NCBI GenBank assembly: GCA_030607235.1
Contig: JAUWEX010000039.1
Location: forward strand, 1 to 8,002
DNA: 8,002 nucleotides
Direction: 5' to 3'
Source of the DNA: Planctomycetota bacterium
GTDB taxonomy: Bacteria; Planctomycetota; B129-G9
Shown here: positions 6,076-8,002 of the stretch, one piece after another
Position numbering within the stretch: position 1 is the first letter of the stretch
Layout of the letters: each line of letters begins with the position of its first letter
Notes under the pieces: model-generated
Told to the model about the DNA's origin: nothing
Databases searched by the model: none
Seen by the model: only the letters and a program-made list of their open reading frames with translations
Program-made: the position numbers and the translations under genes

Positions 6076-6188
6076 CGCCTCTGCGATCTCTGCGCCTTTG
6101 CGGTTAAGAAAAAATCCTCTGTGTCCTCCGTGGCCTCTGTGGTGAAAAGAAAAAATCTGTGAAATCCGCGTAATCCGCCTGAGGCGGA
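6076..6188. repeat. Intergenic repeat of the 'HRGHGGHR' type, ending in a 15-base palindrome
   Basis: Three related modules follow each other: CTCTGCGCCTTTGCGGTTAA with an A-run, CTCTGTGTCCTCCGTGGCC with GGTGAAAAG and an A-run, and TGTGAAATCCGCGTAATCC. The end is the perfect palindrome TCCGCCTGAGGCGGA (6174-6188). Minus-strand translation gives HHRGHGGHR and NRKGAEIAEA. From general knowledge such strings recur as spurious small 'proteins' in many environmental genomes; here they are treated as a non-coding repeat. Confidence 0.65.
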
Positions 6189-6227
6189 CTGCGGTAGAAA
6201 ACAATATCTTAAAATGCTCTAATGTGG

Positions 6228-6247
6228 CACAGCCGCCCCCGGCTGTG
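6228..6247. repeat. CACAGCCG hairpin, no U-tract
   Basis: CACAGCCG (6228-6235) and CGGCTGTG (6240-6247) form a perfect 8-bp stem with a CCCC loop. No T-run follows on either strand, so it is not a typical terminator. It lies directly past the Kelch-gene terminator and may be another small dispersed repeat. Confidence 0.55.
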
Positions 6248-6255
6248 ATTGTTCC

Positions 6256-6290
6256 CCAATAAAAAAACGGCGCACAAAAATGTACGCCGT
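6256..6290 (-). terminator. Rho-independent terminator of the Kelch PEP-CTERM gene
   Basis: ACGGCG / CGCCGT (6267-6272 and 6285-6290) plus an inner ACA/TGT form the stem. On the minus strand seven T (6267-6261) and ATTGG (6260-6256) follow. It starts 21 bases past the TAA at 6311. On the plus strand CTGG and six T follow the stem, so it may act weakly in both directions. Confidence 0.9.
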
Positions 6291-6310
6291 CTGGTTTTTT
6301 CGCTGATATT

Positions 6311-7480
6311 TTATTTGAGCCGCCTGCGAATCACACCGGCCATACCCGCCAGCGCCGCGCCGAAAAGCACTATCGTCCCCGGCTCGGGAACAGTATAAAT
6401 ATCCACGACATCTGTGCAAACAACATTAGTGCCATCGTTTGATACTCTCCCACCAGCAAAGAATACCGAGTCACCCAAAACTGTAGCGGAAAGGCTATCT
6501 CGCGCGATGGATAGATTGGCCGTTGACCATGTCTCCGTATCAGCATCATAGATATCAACAACGCTCGTCATCGTGATATGGTCTGATTTCCCGGTTGTGC
6601 CACCTGCAAAGAAGGCGAGGTCGCCGATAGAAGCGGCTGCCATCTTTTCTCGTCCGATTGACAGAGAATCTGTGGTCCACTGGTCTATGGACGAATCATA
6701 GATATCTACAACTGAACTCCGTGTATCATCGAAATAGTTTCCAGTGAATCCCCCGGCAAAGATTGCCTTGGTTCCAACTGATGTCGCAGACAATGTGTCC
6801 CGGCCGACAGACAAAGATGACGTAGTCCAGAGGTCTGTGTCTGAATCGTAGATGTCGACTCTGTCACTGAAGCCCAGATTATAACCACCTCCAAACATCG
6901 CTTTGCTTCCAATGCTGGTTGCCGCAATGGTAACGCGTCCTTCCGAAAGAGTGGCCGTAGACCACAATTCGGTAACCGAATCGAAGATATCGACGACGGT
7001 ACTATTCTCGCTCGCACTTCCACTGCCATATCTGCCTCCCGCAAAAAACGCTTTACCACCAACTACAGTCCCACCTAAACCCCATCTTGCCTGGGACAGT
7101 GTTGTAGTAGACCATTGATCGGAAGACGTATCATACACATCAACAACGTTACTGAAACCACTCTCCGTTATCCCGCCAGCGAATATTACCTTGTCGCCAA
7201 TGGCAACAGCTGCAAGGCACCATCTGGGTTGTGAAAGCTGGGCAGTTGTCCACTGTCCAATACTTGCATCGTAGATATCAACCGTACTGCTTGGAGACCC
7301 GTCCTGCAATTGTCCTCCTCCAAAAAAAATCATTTCATTTAGAGAAGCTGCGGCCATATTGCTTCTGGCTTCCGAAAGAGTGGCCGTAGACCACGTCCCA
7401 GCAGTAGCTGATGCTACGCTGGTCAAGGTTCCGAGGATAAGTATAACGACAGTTGCAGGAATGTGTCTTTCAATACTCAT
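6311..7480 (-). CDS. Secreted seven-blade Kelch-repeat protein with PEP-CTERM sorting signal
   Basis: This 389-residue protein has a signal peptide (MSIERH, hydrophobic 8-24, likely cut near ASA at 23-25) and seven Kelch-like units. Each starts with W-[ST]-T-x-x-L-S (W30, W77, W123, W173, W218, W268, W318), runs through an [AG]-x-x-[AG]-x-x-[FI]-F-[AG]-G-G core and ends VVDIYD. Seven units make a complete propeller. The last blade passes straight into VPEPGT (364-369), a hydrophobic helix and RRRLK, a textbook PEP-CTERM signal with no linker. Such signals are cut by exosortase; none is in the window. The start at 7480 is chosen over a 66-codon longer frame because AGAGGAG (7488-7494) lies seven bases away and the signal peptide begins there. 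GC content is visibly lower than in the S55 operon. No clear promoter was found upstream. The ligand is unknown; a surface-binding role is inferred. Confidence 0.92.
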   Translation of the reverse strand: MSIERHIPATVVILILGTLTSVASATAGTWSTATLSEARSNMAAASLNEMIFFGGGQLQDGSPSSTVDIYDASIGQWTTAQLSQPRWCLAAVAIGDKVIFAGGITESGFSNVVDVYDTSSDQWSTTTLSQARWGLGGTVVGGKAFFAGGRYGSGSASENSTVVDIFDSVTELWSTATLSEGRVTIAATSIGSKAMFGGGYNLGFSDRVDIYDSDTDLWTTSSLSVGRDTLSATSVGTKAIFAGGFTGNYFDDTRSSVVDIYDSSIDQWTTDSLSIGREKMAAASIGDLAFFAGGTTGKSDHITMTSVVDIYDADTETWSTANLSIARDSLSATVLGDSVFFAGGRVSNDGTNVVCTDVVDIYTVPEPGTIVLFGAALAGMAGVIRRRLK

Positions 7481-7963
7481 TGCTCTACTCCTCTGAATGG
7501 TTCTGTTTGTTGAGACCCCAAAATTACAAAATAAAAAAGCCAGGGCACCTTCCTGCATACTACAATAGGAAGACAACCCCGGCATTTTTTCCGGTGTTTC
7601 TCTGTTTCTATAACCCGCAGCCCAATTTGTAACAGACCTTTGCTGTGAACGCACCACACGCCAAATTCTCCATATCAACTTTTTGTTATCAATTTATATC
7701 CGCCTGACCAAGGCGGCATTGCTATTATTCATATAAACAGTTTATCCCCAAAACACAGATTAGCAAGCGGATTTTCCCCAGAAGAACCGACAACGCAAGC
7801 GGATCAATCTCTCCGATCTGAAACGCACGAAATGCAAATTTCCACACAAATATAGAAATCCATATTACCACATACACGTAAATCAGCAAAAAATCGCGGG
7901 GAAAGTTATTTCAGGGCGCGGAATAGCGGGAAAGCAACGGCGATGAGGACGCCGCGCCCGGAA
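7481..7963. other. Intergenic region without a supported gene
   Basis: This AT-rich stretch holds the Kelch gene's ribosome site and leader and no coding frame I can support. It contains a 6-bp hairpin CCGCCT / AGGCGG (7700-7705 and 7711-7716, loop GACCA), similar to the palindrome at 6174-6188. It also has a direct repeat GCAAGCGGAT (7763-7772 and 7795-7804, 32 bases apart). TATAGA-like and TATGC-like -10 candidates lack good -35 partners. Confidence 0.6.
7914..7959. repeat. 8-bp inverted repeat with 30-base spacer
   Basis: GGGCGCGG (7914-7921) and CCGCGCCC (7952-7959) are exact complements in a GC-rich island within an AT-rich region. It lies directly past the right-hand terminator in the direction of transcription. 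Function is unknown; it may be chance or the stem of a larger structure. Confidence 0.4.
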
Positions 7964-7996
7964 CCAATAAAAAAAGGGAAGGCCGCAGCCTTCCCT
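7964..7996 (-). terminator. Rho-independent terminator of a gene beyond the right edge
   Basis: AGGGAAGGC / GCCTTCCCT (7975-7983 and 7988-7996) form a 9-bp stem with loop CGCA. On the minus strand seven T (7975-7969) and ATTGG (7968-7964) follow. It implies a minus-strand gene ending just outside the window. Confidence 0.88.
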
Positions 7997-8002
7997 GTGT
8001 TT

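Noticed and set aside
5974..6204. Minus-strand frame of 76 codons containing HHRGHGGHR
   Set aside because: It runs through three different repeats (HRGHGGHR type, the 70-base hairpin, copy D) and is typical of spurious proteins called over such repeats.
6228..6247. Second terminator for the Kelch gene
   Set aside because: The stem is perfect, but no T-run follows on either strand, and a good terminator lies just before it.
7630..7660. Sigma-54 promoter upstream of the Kelch gene, as known for some PEP-CTERM genes
   Set aside because: The minus strand has TTGGCGTGTGGTGC, but the GG to GC spacing is 8 instead of 10 bases.
7481..7678. 66-codon N-terminal extension of the Kelch protein from an ATG at 7678
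   Set aside because: The extension is non-hydrophobic and would bury the signal peptide; the ATG at 7480 has a well-placed AGAGGAG.
7740..7860. Replication origin with DnaA boxes
   Set aside because: TTATCCCCA, TTTTCCCCA and ATTTCCACA resemble DnaA boxes, but each deviates from TTATNCACA, they are not clustered regularly, and no replication gene is nearby.
7906..8002. Open minus-strand frame entering from the right edge and ending in TAA at 7908-7906, possibly a gene's C-terminus
   Set aside because: It would read straight through the strong terminator hairpin at 7964-7996; its translation over the hairpin is of the kind terminators give by chance, and 31 codons are too few to judge.

Overview
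The window is a stretch of a Gram-negative bacterial genome. The evidence is a C-terminal PEP-CTERM sorting signal, three further proteins with signal peptides or membrane anchors, and strong Shine-Dalgarno sites. The mix of genes and the heavy load of dispersed intergenic repeats suggest an uncultured lineage of the planctomycete/PVC or deltaproteobacterial kind; the phylum cannot be fixed from sequence alone. All supported genes lie on the minus strand, so transcription runs from right to left in these coordinates.

Layout from right to left. A minus-strand terminator at 7964-7996 ends a gene that lies beyond the right edge. About 480 bases without a gene follow, then a secreted seven-blade Kelch protein with a PEP-CTERM anchor (6311-7480) and its own terminator (6256-6290). 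The 600-base gap 5707-6310 is packed with repeats: a CACAGCCG hairpin, an 'HRGHGGHR'-type repeat, a 70-base inverted repeat, and copy D of a local repeat family. Next comes a near-consensus sigma-70 promoter (5840-5867). It drives a two-gene, translationally coupled operon: an exported SpoIVB-type (S55) peptidase-domain protein (3769-5706, GTG start) and an exported seven-blade propeller plus beta-sandwich protein (1610-3769). The 3' untranslated region of this operon holds two tandem copies (C and B) of the same repeat family, and then a terminator (1277-1311). A two-helix membrane protein with a Pro/Gln/Tyr-rich tail (326-1207) follows and ends inside copy A. The first 23 codons of another gene run off the left edge (1-71).

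How the genes may work together: the S55 protein and the propeller protein are both exported and share a TAATG stop/start junction, so they are probably made together and act in the same envelope compartment. The S55 domain has its motifs in reverse order compared with Bacillus SpoIVB and carries an EF-hand-like calcium loop just before the catalytic-serine motif. The propeller carries long acidic loops. The Kelch protein and the membrane protein look like separate transcription units.

The most unusual feature is the roughly 150-base repeat family. Its four copies have diverged, but a central 9-bp hairpin and a terminal 6-bp hairpin are kept by paired changes in both arms. Two copies supply the stop codons of neighbouring genes. 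In addition, three separate terminators share the same extended motif, CCAAY followed by exactly seven A (on the minus strand, seven T then RTTGG).
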